Source of the DNA: Streptomyces sp. ISL-1
GTDB taxonomy: Bacteria > Actinomycetota > Actinomycetes > Streptomycetales > Streptomycetaceae
DNA: 64,000 nucleotides
Assembly: GCF_018614585.1 (NCBI RefSeq)
Contig: NZ_JAGGOI010000007.1
Span: 470,131-534,130, forward strand
Reading direction: 5' to 3'
Made by a program: the position numbers and the translations under genes. The stretch's first letter is position 1, and every line of letters starts with the position of its first letter. Shown here piece by piece: positions 27,275 through 35,508 of this stretch. The notes under the pieces are model-generated. The model saw only the letters and a program-made list of their open reading frames with translations. It was not told the origin of the DNA and searched no databases.

Positions 27275-28048
27275 GTGCCCAAGCACCCCAGACACGTGAC
27301 GGACCCGTCTCTGTCTCTCCAGCTGAGTGTGGACCGGACCAGTCCGGTTCCGCTCTACTTCCAGCTGTCGCAACAGCTGGAAGCGGCCATCGAGAGAGGG
27401 ACCCTCACCCCCGGCAGCCTGCTCGGCAACGAGATCGAGCTGGCGGGCAGGCTCGGCCTGTCCCGCCCGACCGTCCGCCAGGCCATCCAGTCCCTCGTCG
27501 ACAAGGGCCTGCTGGTCCGCCGCCGGGGCGTAGGCACCCAGGTCGTGCACAGCCAGGTCAAGCGTCCCCTTGAGCTCAGCAGCCTGTACGACGATCTCGA
27601 GGCGGCCGGTCAGCGGCCGGCGACCATCGTGCTGCGCAACGCCATCGAGCCGGCGAGCGCGGAGGTCGCGGCCGCCCTCGGGGTGGTGGAGGGCGGCAAC
27701 GTTCAGCTCGTCGAGCGGTTGCGGTACGCCCACGGCGAGCCGATGGCCATGCTGCGCAACCATTTGCCCGCCGGCCTCTTCGACTGCGACACCGAACGTC
27801 TCGAGGCCACCGGCCTGTACCGCATGATGCGGGCCGCGGGGATCACCCTGCACAGCGCCCGCCAGTCGGTGGGGGCGCGGGCCGCGACCTCCCTGGAGGC
27901 CGAGCTGCTCACCGAGCAGACCGGCGCTCCGGTGCTGACGATGGAGCGCGTCACGTTCGACGACACCGGCCGCGCGGTCGAGTTCGGCTCGCACCTCTAC
28001 CGCGCCTCGCGCTACGCCTTCGAGTTCCAGCTCCTTGTCCGGCCATGA
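27275..28048 (+). CDS. GntR-family (HutC/UTRA) regulator
   Basis: A 257-residue regulator. The N-terminal winged helix-turn-helix includes SPVPLYFQLSQQLEAAIERG, LGLSRPTVRQAIQSLVDKGL and VRRRGVGTQVV. The C-terminal UTRA ligand-binding domain includes VQLVERLRYAHGEPMAMLRN and VEFGSHLYRASRYAFEFQL. The GTG at 27275 is the first plausible start. Divergent to the dehydrogenase and upstream of the ABC operon, it is the obvious regulator of both, with the sugar or polyol or its phosphate as effector. Confidence 0.88.
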   Translation: MPKHPRHVTDPSLSLQLSVDRTSPVPLYFQLSQQLEAAIERGTLTPGSLLGNEIELAGRLGLSRPTVRQAIQSLVDKGLLVRRRGVGTQVVHSQVKRPLELSSLYDDLEAAGQRPATIVLRNAIEPASAEVAAALGVVEGGNVQLVERLRYAHGEPMAMLRNHLPAGLFDCDTERLEATGLYRMMRAAGITLHSARQSVGARAATSLEAELLTEQTGAPVLTMERVTFDDTGRAVEFGSHLYRASRYAFEFQLLVRP

Positions 28049-28062
28049 CCCCGGGCCCGGGG
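28049..28062. terminator. Palindrome after the GntR gene
   Basis: CCCCGGGCCCGGGG is a perfect 14-bp palindrome directly after the stop codon. It is followed by GGGCCGGA repeats. It may act as a weak terminator separating the GntR gene from the transporter operon. Confidence 0.35.
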
Positions 28063-28095
28063 AGGGCCGGAGGGCCGGAGGGCCGCGCAAGGTCA

Positions 28096-28164
28096 CGTAA
28101 GAATGTCCTTTGCGTAAGAATGTTCGGACAAAGTCTTGACGGGGTCGCCTGACCGCCGTAAAAA
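28096..28164 (+). promoter_or_regulatory. Promoter and operator region of the sugar ABC operon
   Basis: Two 13-bp direct repeats, CGTAAGAATGTCC (28096-28108) and CGTAAGAATGTTC (28113-28125), precede the 15-mer GGACAAAGTCTTGAC (28126-28140), which also occurs inverted at 27205-27219. A -35-like TTGACG (28136-28141) overlaps the end of the 15-mer and is 17 bases from a -10-like TAAAAA (28159-28164). Operator overlap with the -35 box fits repression by the GntR protein. Confidence 0.6.
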
Positions 28165-28210
28165 CTCACCCAGCCGCAACCGGGCGGCCGGGAGAGAAGG
28201 CGGATCCACC

Positions 28211-29206
28211 ATGCGTACTACCCGCAAGGCAGCAGCCCTGCTCGCCGCATGTGCCCTGGTCGTCGTCGCCGGATGCAGCAGTTCCGGCGGCAAGGAGGCA
28301 AAGGACCGCCCCTCCAAGGGCGGCGGCGGTGAGGCCGCCACCACCCAACGGCTGAAGATCGCGATGGTGACGCACTCCGGCGAGGGCGACACCTTCTGGG
28401 ACATCGTGCAGAGCGGCGCCAAGGTCGCGGCCCGCAAGGACAACGTCGAGTTCCTCTACGCCGCCAACAAGGAAGGCAAGGAACAGGCCCAGCTCATCCA
28501 GACCTACATCGACCAGAAGGTCAACGGCATCATCGTCACCCTCGCCAAGCCGGAAGCAGTCAAGGACGTCGTCAAGAAGGCCGCCGCGGCCGGCATACCC
28601 GTCGTCACGATCAACTCCGGCGCCGAGTTCTCCAAGGAGGTCGGCGCACTCAGCCACATCGGCCAGGACGAGACCGTGGCCGGCGAGGCGGTCGGCGAGG
28701 AGCTCAACAAGCGCGGCAAGAAGAAGGCCATCTGCGTCATCCACGAGCAGGGCAATGTCTCGCTCGAAGCCCGCTGCGCCGGCGTGAAGAAGACCTTCGA
28801 GGGGACCGTCGAGAACCTCAATGTCGAGGGCACCAACATGCCCGCGTCCACTTCCTCCATCGAGGCGAAGCTGCAGAGCGCCAAGGACATCGACGCCGTC
28901 GTCACGCTCGGCGCACCCTTCGCCGCCGCATCCGTCAAGGCCAAGGGAGGCGCGGGCTCCAGCGCCGAGGTCAACACCTTCGACCTCAACGCCGAGGTGG
29001 TCAAGCAGCTCAAGGCCGGCGAGATCGGCTTCGCCGTGGACCAGCAGCCCTACCTCCAGGGCTACCTCGCCATCGACGAGCTCTGGCTCAACAAGACCAA
29101 CGGCAATGTGATCGGCGGCGGCAAGCCGATCCTCACCGGCCCGGCCCTCGTCACCGAGAAGGACGTGCCCGCGCTGGAGAAGCTCACCGCCGAAGGCACC
29201 CGATGA
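28211..29206 (+). CDS. Ribose-type ABC transporter substrate-binding lipoprotein
   Basis: A 331-residue periplasmic-binding-protein-like lipoprotein of the RbsB class. The signal peptide ends in the lipobox VVVAGCSSSG. The mature protein starts LKIAMVTHSGEGDTFWDIV, and has VNGIIVTLAKPEAV, IPVVTINSGAEFS, HIGQDETVAGEAVGEEL and GFAVDQQPYLQGYLAIDELW, all standard for sugar and inositol binders. ATG at 28211. The next gene encodes a close paralogue. The substrate is probably a sugar or polyol, in line with the nearby Gfo/Idh dehydrogenase. Confidence 0.9.
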   Translation: MRTTRKAAALLAACALVVVAGCSSSGGKEAKDRPSKGGGGEAATTQRLKIAMVTHSGEGDTFWDIVQSGAKVAARKDNVEFLYAANKEGKEQAQLIQTYIDQKVNGIIVTLAKPEAVKDVVKKAAAAGIPVVTINSGAEFSKEVGALSHIGQDETVAGEAVGEELNKRGKKKAICVIHEQGNVSLEARCAGVKKTFEGTVENLNVEGTNMPASTSSIEAKLQSAKDIDAVVTLGAPFAAASVKAKGGAGSSAEVNTFDLNAEVVKQLKAGEIGFAVDQQPYLQGYLAIDELWLNKTNGNVIGGGKPILTGPALVTEKDVPALEKLTAEGTR

Positions 29207-29334
29207 CGTACCCCGCCCACCCGGTGCCCACCCGCCGACCTGCTGTGACACATACTTGGGCGGCCGGGGCGAGTCCTCACGACCCCCGGCCGCAGCGGGA
29301 AGTACAGCGGGTACGGCAAGAAGGGCACGGCGTC

Positions 29335-30348
29335 GTGGCTAGGGCAAGGACAGGGGTACGCGCGCTCGGCGCGGTGCTGGCAGCGGTACTCGGAGCCTCC
29401 CTCGCGGGATGCAGCAGCACGGGCGGCAAGCGCGCGGAGGACGCCCGCAAGGCCCAGGCCGCGGCCGGCAAGGCAGCCGTCACCACCCCCCGCTGGACCT
29501 TCGCCATGGTCACCCACTCCGGCGACGGCGACACCTTCTGGGACATCGTCCAGAACGGCGCCGAGCAGGCCGCGGTCAAGGACAACATCAACTTTCTGTA
29601 CTCGCACAACGACGAGGGCCAGCAGCAGGCCCAGCTCGTCCAGACGGCGATCGACAAGAAGGTCGACGGGCTGATCGTCACACTCGCCAAGCCCGACGCG
29701 ATGAAGGACGCCATCGCCAGGGCCGAGAAGGCCGGCATACCGGTGATCACCGTCAACTCGGGCTCCGAGCAGTCCAAGGCGTACGGCGCGCTCACCCATA
29801 TCGGCCAGGACGAGACGATCGCCGGCGAGGCAGTCGGCGACGAACTCGACAAGCGGGGCAGGAAGAAGGCCCTGTGCGTGCTGCACGAGCAGGGCAACGT
29901 CGGCCATGAACAGCGCTGCGCCGGCGCGAAGAAGACGTTCGGCGGCCAGTTGCAGAACCTGTACGTCGACGGCACCAACATGCCGGACGTCCAGGCGTCC
30001 ATCGAGGCGAAGCTCCAGTCGGACCGTTCCATCGACTCCGTCGTCACGCTGGGCGCGCCGTTCGCGGACGCCGCCGTGCAGGCGAGGAAGACCGCGGAGA
30101 GCAAGGCCGAGGTGGACACCTTCGACCTGAACGCCAAGGTCGCCGCCGGCCTGAAGGCCGGGACGCTCGGCTTCGCCGTCGACCAGCAGCCGTACCTGCA
30201 GGGGTATCAGGCCGTGGACCTGCTGTGGCTCTACAAGTACAACGCCGATGTACTCGGCGGCGGGCGGCCCGTCCTCACCGGACCGCAGATCATCACCAAG
30301 ACGGACGCCGCCGCGCTGGAGGAATACACGGAGCGGGGGACCCGATGA
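29335..30348 (+). CDS. Second ribose-type substrate-binding lipoprotein
   Basis: A 337-residue paralogue of the preceding protein, with the same blocks: FAMVTHSGDGDTFWDIVQ, VDGLIVTLAKPDAM, IPVITVNSGSEQSK, HIGQDETIAGEAVGDEL and GFAVDQQPYLQGYQAVDLLW. The lipobox is ASLAGCSST. I prefer the GTG at 29335 because it puts a normal signal peptide at the N-terminus. An upstream ATG at 29203 overlaps the previous stop (ATGA) but would add 44 residues before the signal sequence. Its stop overlaps the permease start. Confidence 0.85.
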   Translation: MARARTGVRALGAVLAAVLGASLAGCSSTGGKRAEDARKAQAAAGKAAVTTPRWTFAMVTHSGDGDTFWDIVQNGAEQAAVKDNINFLYSHNDEGQQQAQLVQTAIDKKVDGLIVTLAKPDAMKDAIARAEKAGIPVITVNSGSEQSKAYGALTHIGQDETIAGEAVGDELDKRGRKKALCVLHEQGNVGHEQRCAGAKKTFGGQLQNLYVDGTNMPDVQASIEAKLQSDRSIDSVVTLGAPFADAAVQARKTAESKAEVDTFDLNAKVAAGLKAGTLGFAVDQQPYLQGYQAVDLLWLYKYNADVLGGGRPVLTGPQIITKTDAAALEEYTERGTR

Positions 30349-31415
30349 GTGCGACCGCACCACCTGCCGGCACCCGGCAGCCCGACAAGCCCGGCACAAC
30401 GGATGAACGGCTGCTGCGCACCTCGCCGTTGCGCAAACTGATGGGCCGGCCCGAGCTGGGCTCGGTCGTCGGCGCCGCCGCGGTCTTCATCTTCTTCTCG
30501 ATCGTGGCGGACTCGTTCCTGCGGGCGTCCAGCCTCTCCACCGTCCTGTACGCGGCATCGACCCTCGGCATCATGGCCGTGCCGGTCGCGCTGCTGATGA
30601 TCGGCGGCGAGTTCGACCTCTCGGCCGGCGTGCTGGTGACCAGCTCCGCGCTGATCTCCGCGATGTTCAGCTACCAGATGACGGCGAACGTCTGGGCCGG
30701 CATCTTCGTCTCGCTGCTGGTGACGCTCGCGGTCGGGGTCTTCAACGGCTTCATGCTGACCCGTACGAAACTTCCCAGCTTCATCATCACGCTCGGTACG
30801 TTTCTGATGCTGACCGGCCTCAACCTCGGCTTCACCAAGCTGATCAGCGGCACGGTCTCGACCAGGTCCATCGGCGACATGGAGGGCTTCGCCTCGGCGA
30901 AGAAGCTCTTCGCCTCCCAGCTCACCCTCGGCGACGTCACGCTGAAGGTGACCATCCTGTGGTGGTTCGCCCTGGTCGCGCTGGCCACCTGGATCCTGCT
31001 GCGCACCCGCTTCGGCAACTGGATCTTCGCGGTCGGCGGCGGCGCGGAGGCGGCCCGCGCGGTCGGCGTCCCGGTCAACAAGACCAAGATCGGCCTGTAT
31101 ATGGGCGTCGCGTTCGCCGCCTGGATCTCCGGCCAGCATCTGCTGTTCTCGTTCGACGTGGTGCAGTCCGGCGAGGGCGTCGGCAACGAGCTGACGTACA
31201 TCATCGCGGCCGTCATCGGCGGCTGTCTGATCACCGGCGGCTACGGCTCCGCGATCGGCTCGGCGGTCGGCGCGTTCATCTTCGGCATGACCAGCAAGGG
31301 CATCGTGTACGCGGAGTGGAACCCGGACTGGTTCAAGTTCTTCCTCGGAGCGATGCTCCTTCTGGCCACCCTGCTCAACGCATGGGTCCGCAAGCGTGCG
31401 GAGGCAACCAAATGA
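30345..31415 (+). CDS. Ribose-type ABC transporter permease
   Basis: A 356-residue inner-membrane permease of the BPD_transp_2 (RbsC) family with about nine or ten helices, for example [54 protein letters not shown] and [16 protein letters not shown]. The [20 protein letters not shown] segment and [20 protein letters not shown] (the EAA-like ATPase contact region) are typical. It is coupled to both neighbours by ATGA overlaps. Confidence 0.92.
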   Translation: MSATAPPAGTRQPDKPGTTDERLLRTSPLRKLMGRPELGSVVGAAAVFIFFSIVADSFLRASSLSTVLYAASTLGIMAVPVALLMIGGEFDLSAGVLVTSSALISAMFSYQMTANVWAGIFVSLLVTLAVGVFNGFMLTRTKLPSFIITLGTFLMLTGLNLGFTKLISGTVSTRSIGDMEGFASAKKLFASQLTLGDVTLKVTILWWFALVALATWILLRTRFGNWIFAVGGGAEAARAVGVPVNKTKIGLYMGVAFAAWISGQHLLFSFDVVQSGEGVGNELTYIIAAVIGGCLITGGYGSAIGSAVGAFIFGMTSKGIVYAEWNPDWFKFFLGAMLLLATLLNAWVRKRAEATK

Positions 31416-32239
31416 CCGCCCTCGTCGAGCTGGACAACGTCAGTAAGTACTACGGCAACATCCGTGCCCTGGAAGGCGTCTCGCTCGAGGTTCACGCCGG
31501 GCAGATCTCGTGCGTTCTCGGCGACAACGGCGCGGGCAAGTCCACCCTGATCAAGATCATCGCGGGGCTGCACCGGCACGATTCGGGCACGTTCCTCATC
31601 GAAGGCGAGCAGACGAGCCTCGCCAACCCGCGCGAGGCTCTGGACCGAGGTATCGCCACGGTCTACCAGGATCTCGCCGTCGTACCGCTGATGCCGGTCT
31701 GGCGGAACTTCTTCCTCGGCTCCGAGCCGACGAAGGGCGTCGGTCCCTTCAAGCGCCTCGATGTCGAGCTGATGCGCGAGACCACCCGGTCCGAACTGCT
31801 GCGCATGGGCATCGACCTACGCGATGTCGACCAGCCCATCGGGACGCTGTCGGGCGGTGAGCGACAGTGCGTGGCGATCGCCCGGGCCGTCTACTTCGGC
31901 GCGAAGGTCCTGGTGCTGGACGAGCCGACGGCCGCGCTCGGGGTGAAGCAGTCGGGTGTGGTGCTGAAGTATGTGGCAGCGGCACGCGACGCGGGACTGG
32001 GCGTGGTGCTGATCACCCACAACCCGCACCACGCGTATCTGGTCGGCGACCGCTTCGTACTGCTCAAGCGCGGCTCCATGTCGGGAAGCCACACCAAGGA
32101 CTCGGTCACTCTGGATGAGCTCACCCGCCAGATGGCCGGCGGCAGCGAGCTGGAGGACCTGCGCCACGAGCTGGAACGGGCGCCGGTGCCGACGCATCTG
32201 GGCGGACACCCGGTGAAGGACGACGGCCCGAACGCCTAG
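31412..32239 (+). CDS. Sugar ABC transporter ATPase, single domain
   Basis: A 275-residue ATP-binding protein. Walker A is GDNGAGKST, the Q-loop is [11 protein letters not shown], the signature is [17 protein letters not shown], Walker B is [11 protein letters not shown], and the switch His is in [10 protein letters not shown]. It has one nucleotide-binding domain, whereas RbsA/MglA-type importers usually have two fused domains; the single-domain form is common in actinobacterial inositol- or frc-like systems and works as a dimer. It begins within the permease stop (ATGA). Confidence 0.92.
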   Translation: MTALVELDNVSKYYGNIRALEGVSLEVHAGQISCVLGDNGAGKSTLIKIIAGLHRHDSGTFLIEGEQTSLANPREALDRGIATVYQDLAVVPLMPVWRNFFLGSEPTKGVGPFKRLDVELMRETTRSELLRMGIDLRDVDQPIGTLSGGERQCVAIARAVYFGAKVLVLDEPTAALGVKQSGVVLKYVAAARDAGLGVVLITHNPHHAYLVGDRFVLLKRGSMSGSHTKDSVTLDELTRQMAGGSELEDLRHELERAPVPTHLGGHPVKDDGPNA

Positions 32240-32275
32240 GGCCTGCGGCGGGCTGCCCCACCCCCTTCCGCAACG

Positions 32276-32391
32276 GGGGCTCCGCCCCGGGCCCTGCGCC
32301 TCAAACGGCGGCGAGGACGGATCTTCCCGCCGGACCGGAAACGTCAGCCCCTCCGGCGATTGAGGAGCTGGGGTCCCCCCACGCCGGGGGG
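32276..32391. repeat. GC-rich intergenic repeat related to the 22-kb element
   Basis: GGGGCTCCGCCCC (32276-32288) is a hairpin. It is followed by GCGCCTCAAACGGCGGC (from 32296), CTTCCCGCCGGACCGG, and an inverted unit GCCCCTCCGGCGATTGAGG (from 32347) that matches the reverse of the 22-kb repeat. CCCCCC(32375-32380)/GGGGGG(32386-32391) form another hairpin. The region separates the ABC operon from the ROK gene and probably terminates the former. The rest of 32240-32532 holds no gene. Confidence 0.7.
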
Positions 32392-32532
32392 CGTAGGGGG
32401 TGGGTCCCGGGGCGGAGCCTGCGGTAAACGGCACTCCATCCCGCCGGATGGCAGAATCGGCCCCGGTGGGCACTGCCCACCGCCGGGGACATGACAGCCC
32501 GCCGGCCCCCGCCCCCGAGACCCCGCAGGGAC

Positions 32533-33693
32533 ATGAGCACCTACCGCGACCTCGCGCACCGTGGCTCCGCACGCGCCACCGTCCTGAAGACCATCGGCAC
32601 CCGCGAGCGGCGCTCGCACCTGACCGCGCCCCGCGTCCCCACCGTCGGCATCGACATCGGCGGTACGAAGGTGATGGCGGGCGTCGTCGACGCCGACGGG
32701 GTCATCCTGGAGAAAATCCGCACCGAGACGCCGGACAAGTCCAAGAGCCCGAAGGTCGTCGAGGACACCATCTGCGAGCTCGTCCTGGACCTCTCCGACC
32801 GGCACGATGTGCACGCCGTGGGCATCGGCGCGGCCGGCTGGGTCGACGCCGACCGCTCCAAGGTGCTCTTCGCCCCCCACCTGGCCTGGCGCAACGAGCC
32901 TCTGCGCGACGCCGTCGCGGCCCGGCTCGCCGTGCCCGTACTGGTCGACAACGACGCCAACACCGCCGCCTGGGCGGAGTGGCGCTTCGGCGCGGGCCGC
33001 GGCGAGGACCACCTCGTCATGATCACCCTCGGCACCGGAATCGGCGGCGCGATCCTGGAGGACGGTCACGTCAAGCGCGGAAAGTACGGGGTCGCCGGCG
33101 AATTCGGCCATATGCAGGTCGTCCCCGGCGGCCACCGCTGCCCCTGTGGCAATCGCGGCTGCTGGGAGCAGTACAGCTCGGGCAACGCCCTCGTACGGGA
33201 GGCACGCGAACTCGCCGCGGCCGACTCCCCGGTCGCGCACAGCCTCATCGACCGGGTCGGCGGCAATGTGGGCGACATCACCGGACCGTTGATCACCGAG
33301 CTCGCCCGCGACGGCGACGCAATGTGCGTCGAGCTCTTCCAGGACATCGGCCAGTGGCTCGGCGTCGGCATCGCCAACCTCGCCGCCGCCCTCGACCCCT
33401 CCTGCTTCGTCATCGGCGGCGGCGTCAGCGCCGCCGACGACCTGCTCATCGGCCCCGCCCGGGACGCCTTCCGGCGGCATCTGACCGGCCGCGGCTACCG
33501 TCCCGAGGCTCGCATCGTCAAAGCCCAGCTCGGCCCCGAGGCGGGTATGGTCGGCGCCGCAGACCTCGCGCGGCTCGTGGCCCGCCGCTTCCGCCGCGCC
33601 AACCGGCGCCGGTTGGAGCGCCACGAGCGGTACGAGCGCTATGCGCAGGCCATCCTTAACCCCAGCACTGCCCGCCCCACCCAGGAACCGTAG
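32533..33693 (+). CDS. ROK-family sugar kinase (glucokinase-like)
   Basis: A 386-residue ROK kinase. The ATP-binding motif is VGIDIGGTKVMAGVVD. The sugar and catalytic region is VPVLVDNDANTAAWAEWRFG, then LGTGIGGAILEDG. The zinc-binding ROK signature is CPCGNRGCWEQYSSG with three Cys, and a C-terminal SCFVIGGGVSAA follows. The first 48 residues precede the kinase fold and have no helix-turn-helix, so it is an enzyme rather than a repressor. The start is uncertain between the ATGs at 32491 and 32533. The context suggests that it phosphorylates the sugar taken up by the preceding ABC system. Confidence 0.88.
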   Translation: MSTYRDLAHRGSARATVLKTIGTRERRSHLTAPRVPTVGIDIGGTKVMAGVVDADGVILEKIRTETPDKSKSPKVVEDTICELVLDLSDRHDVHAVGIGAAGWVDADRSKVLFAPHLAWRNEPLRDAVAARLAVPVLVDNDANTAAWAEWRFGAGRGEDHLVMITLGTGIGGAILEDGHVKRGKYGVAGEFGHMQVVPGGHRCPCGNRGCWEQYSSGNALVREARELAAADSPVAHSLIDRVGGNVGDITGPLITELARDGDAMCVELFQDIGQWLGVGIANLAAALDPSCFVIGGGVSAADDLLIGPARDAFRRHLTGRGYRPEARIVKAQLGPEAGMVGAADLARLVARRFRRANRRRLERHERYERYAQAILNPSTARPTQEP

Positions 33694-33695
33694 CC

Positions 33696-34271
33696 ATGAC
33701 CCTGCCCCACCAGCCGACGTCCCCGGACGAGAGCGCCCCTTCCTCCGAGGACCGGCGCCATATGCTCCTTCGCCGTTGGCTGACGGCGATCACCATCGTG
33801 CTGCTCGTCGGTATCCCGGCCGGCTATCTGGTCATCTCCGCGGAGCAGAGCCGCAACAGCGGCCGCGACAAGGAGTCGGAGTCCTCCGCGACCGGCCTGC
33901 GCGACAGCTGGCCCTCGCACATGAAGCGCCGCGTCTTCGAGGTGCCGATCCCCGCGAAGTCCACGGACGTCGCCTACTACGAGACGAGCAACTGGAAGAC
34001 CAGCCGGTTGTACGTCCAGTTCCGCACCACGTCCGCCGGGCTCGACCGGTTCCTGAAGGGCGCGGGCACCAGCCGCTCCCAGCTCGACGACGGCGTGGTC
34101 ACCATCAGCGCGCGCGACGCCGAGACGGTCGGCTGGGACTTCAGCGAGGGCGGTGACTGGGCGGGCACCACGCATGCGCAGAAGGACCCGCGGCCCTCGC
34201 AGGACATCACCGTGGACATGACCCATCTCTCCCGCCCCAAGGTGTATGTCGTGTCGACGGCGACCCCCTGA
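33696..34271 (+). CDS. Uncharacterised single-pass membrane protein
   Basis: A 191-residue protein starting two bases after the ROK kinase stop, so it is probably cotranscribed. One membrane helix lies near residue 30-50 (WLTAITIVLLVGIPAGYLVI). An external domain of about 140 residues follows, with AYYETSNWKTSRLYVQFRTT, FLKGAGTSRSQL and ITVDMTHLSRPKVYVVSTA. No catalytic motif is recognised. Similar small proteins follow ROK kinases in other streptomycetes as far as I recall, but their function is unknown. Confidence 0.7.
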   Translation: MTLPHQPTSPDESAPSSEDRRHMLLRRWLTAITIVLLVGIPAGYLVISAEQSRNSGRDKESESSATGLRDSWPSHMKRRVFEVPIPAKSTDVAYYETSNWKTSRLYVQFRTTSAGLDRFLKGAGTSRSQLDDGVVTISARDAETVGWDFSEGGDWAGTTHAQKDPRPSQDITVDMTHLSRPKVYVVSTATP

Positions 34272-34307
34272 CCGGAGGCCGCACTTTCACTCATTACCGT
34301 GGGGCAA

Positions 34308-34421
34308 GTGAGTGAGACGCAGATGCCCCCGAAGACCCTGCAGTACCGGATCGACGGTCCGGACGACGCCCCCGTGCTCATCCTGGGCCCGTCCCTCGGC
34401 ACCACCTGGCACAGGTCGTAA
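34308..34421 (+). pseudogene. Truncated 3-oxoadipate enol-lactonase (PcaD/PcaL) start
   Basis: The GTG at 34308 opens a frame whose first 35 codons look like the N-terminus of the alpha/beta-hydrolase PcaD/PcaL: LQYRIDGPDDAPVLILGPSL then GTTWH. The similarity stops dead after TWH, at about 34412, and the frame ends three codons later at TAA (34419-34421). A full lactonase is about 250 residues. The rest of the gene is absent downstream, so this is a broken gene and may mark the insertion point of the PKS cluster. Confidence 0.65.
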
Positions 34422-35508
34422 AGGCCGTCCGGGGGCGTTCAGCCGGTCCAGGCTGAGGCCAAATGGGCAGGTCAGGACCATGTGGTCCGGTGGTGTCAAC
34501 GCTGTTGGTGAGACCCGTGTGAGAGCCCGTGATAGGTGAGGAACCCCCGCTGGCTTGCCTGGCGGGGGGTCTGCGTGTGGCGACGGGTCGCGCGGTGGCG
34601 AGTTCGACGGGATCTTGGTTTTGCTGCGGCTCGCAGTTGGTTGGGACGGGGGAGGGGAGGCGGGTGCTGGGCGCGGTAGGCGCAGGAGCCGCCATCCCAC
34701 GCCCCCGGTCGCTGCACATCCAGGCCCACGACGACATCGCCCTGATCGCAGCCCGCCTCCGCGTTCCTTGAGGGCGGGTGCGGGCGAGGGACGGTGGCAA
34801 TGGAGTTGCGGGCCCCGTGGCGCGGGCGGCGGACACGGCCGTACCAACAGCGGGCGGTTGATGGAATCCGAGGCTATGCCCAGTGCGACGAGAACGGCGA
34901 GAATCGACGGGTGCTGTCCCAGAGCCGGGATCTGACTCGCGTGAGAGCGGACCGGGGTGTCTTGACACGGATGTGTCGATCTTGCGCGAGACCCCTGCCG
35001 CCGGACACTTGTGCGGGTGCCTGCGCCCGTGCCCTCGCTTGCGCCAGTGTCCGCGGAGGTGAACTTCCGGAACCTACCTGCGGAAGCCGTTCATATGACA
35101 CTCCCTCAGCGTCCTGTTCGTCATGCTCCGAGACGGAACCTTTGCGAGCCACGCACGTCGGAAGCTACCCCCGCATGACCCACACAGGCTTGACGAAGGA
35201 CATAGAGGCACCCCTCAGCCGCCCCCTCGAACAGTCATGCCTCGGTGGGGGTGTGGCCGGCTATGACCCGGGCTGTACGGGGCTGTCGCTGGGGTCCTTT
35301 CTAGGGGGCGGTTAAGGGTAGGGGCGTGGAGCTTTGTTGCGTAGCGTGTGACGGGCCATGGGATGCACTCCAGATGTGGTTCTTCCGGCGCTTTGTTCGC
35401 GCTGATGATTCTCCTTCCTATGGCACAGCTTTGAATTGAGCTGCTTCCCGGCGGGCGACGACGGCTGCGCGGGAGGGGCGGTTTTGTGCTGAGCGAAGAA
35501 GGGAAATC
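34422..35508. other. 1.1-kb region without a confident gene, left flank of the PKS cluster
   Basis: Several open frames cross this stretch, but none has a credible start, ribosome-binding site or recognisable product. The frame ending at 34771 finishes with a natural-looking SLHIQAHDDIALIAARLRVP, perhaps a gene remnant. Dyads seen: 34439-34456 (TCAGCC/GGCTGA), 34544-34568 (CCCCCGC/GCGGGGG), 34962-34979 (TTGACAC/GTGTCGA, containing a TTGACA), and 35064-35086 (CTTCCG/CGGAAG). The cluster's promoter should lie toward the right end. Confidence 0.5.
35426..35443. promoter_or_regulatory. Palindrome upstream of the crotonyl-CoA reductase gene
   Basis: CAGCTTTGAATTGAGCTG has perfect 5-bp arms (CAGCT/AGCTG) around TTGAATTG. 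It sits 65 bases upstream of the first cluster gene and is AT-rich for this genome. It may be an operator or part of the promoter of the ccr-led operon. Confidence 0.35.

Noticed and set aside
35061..35095. A gamma-butyrolactone receptor (ARE-like) box upstream of ccr
   Set aside because: The stretch has CTTCCG/CGGAAG arms and GAACC, but it does not match the ARE pattern well enough and no receptor gene is nearby.
34794..35315. A 173-codon open frame in the junction region
   Set aside because: There is no ribosome-binding site, the composition is irregular (many Cys and Arg), and no family is recognisable. I treat it as chance.
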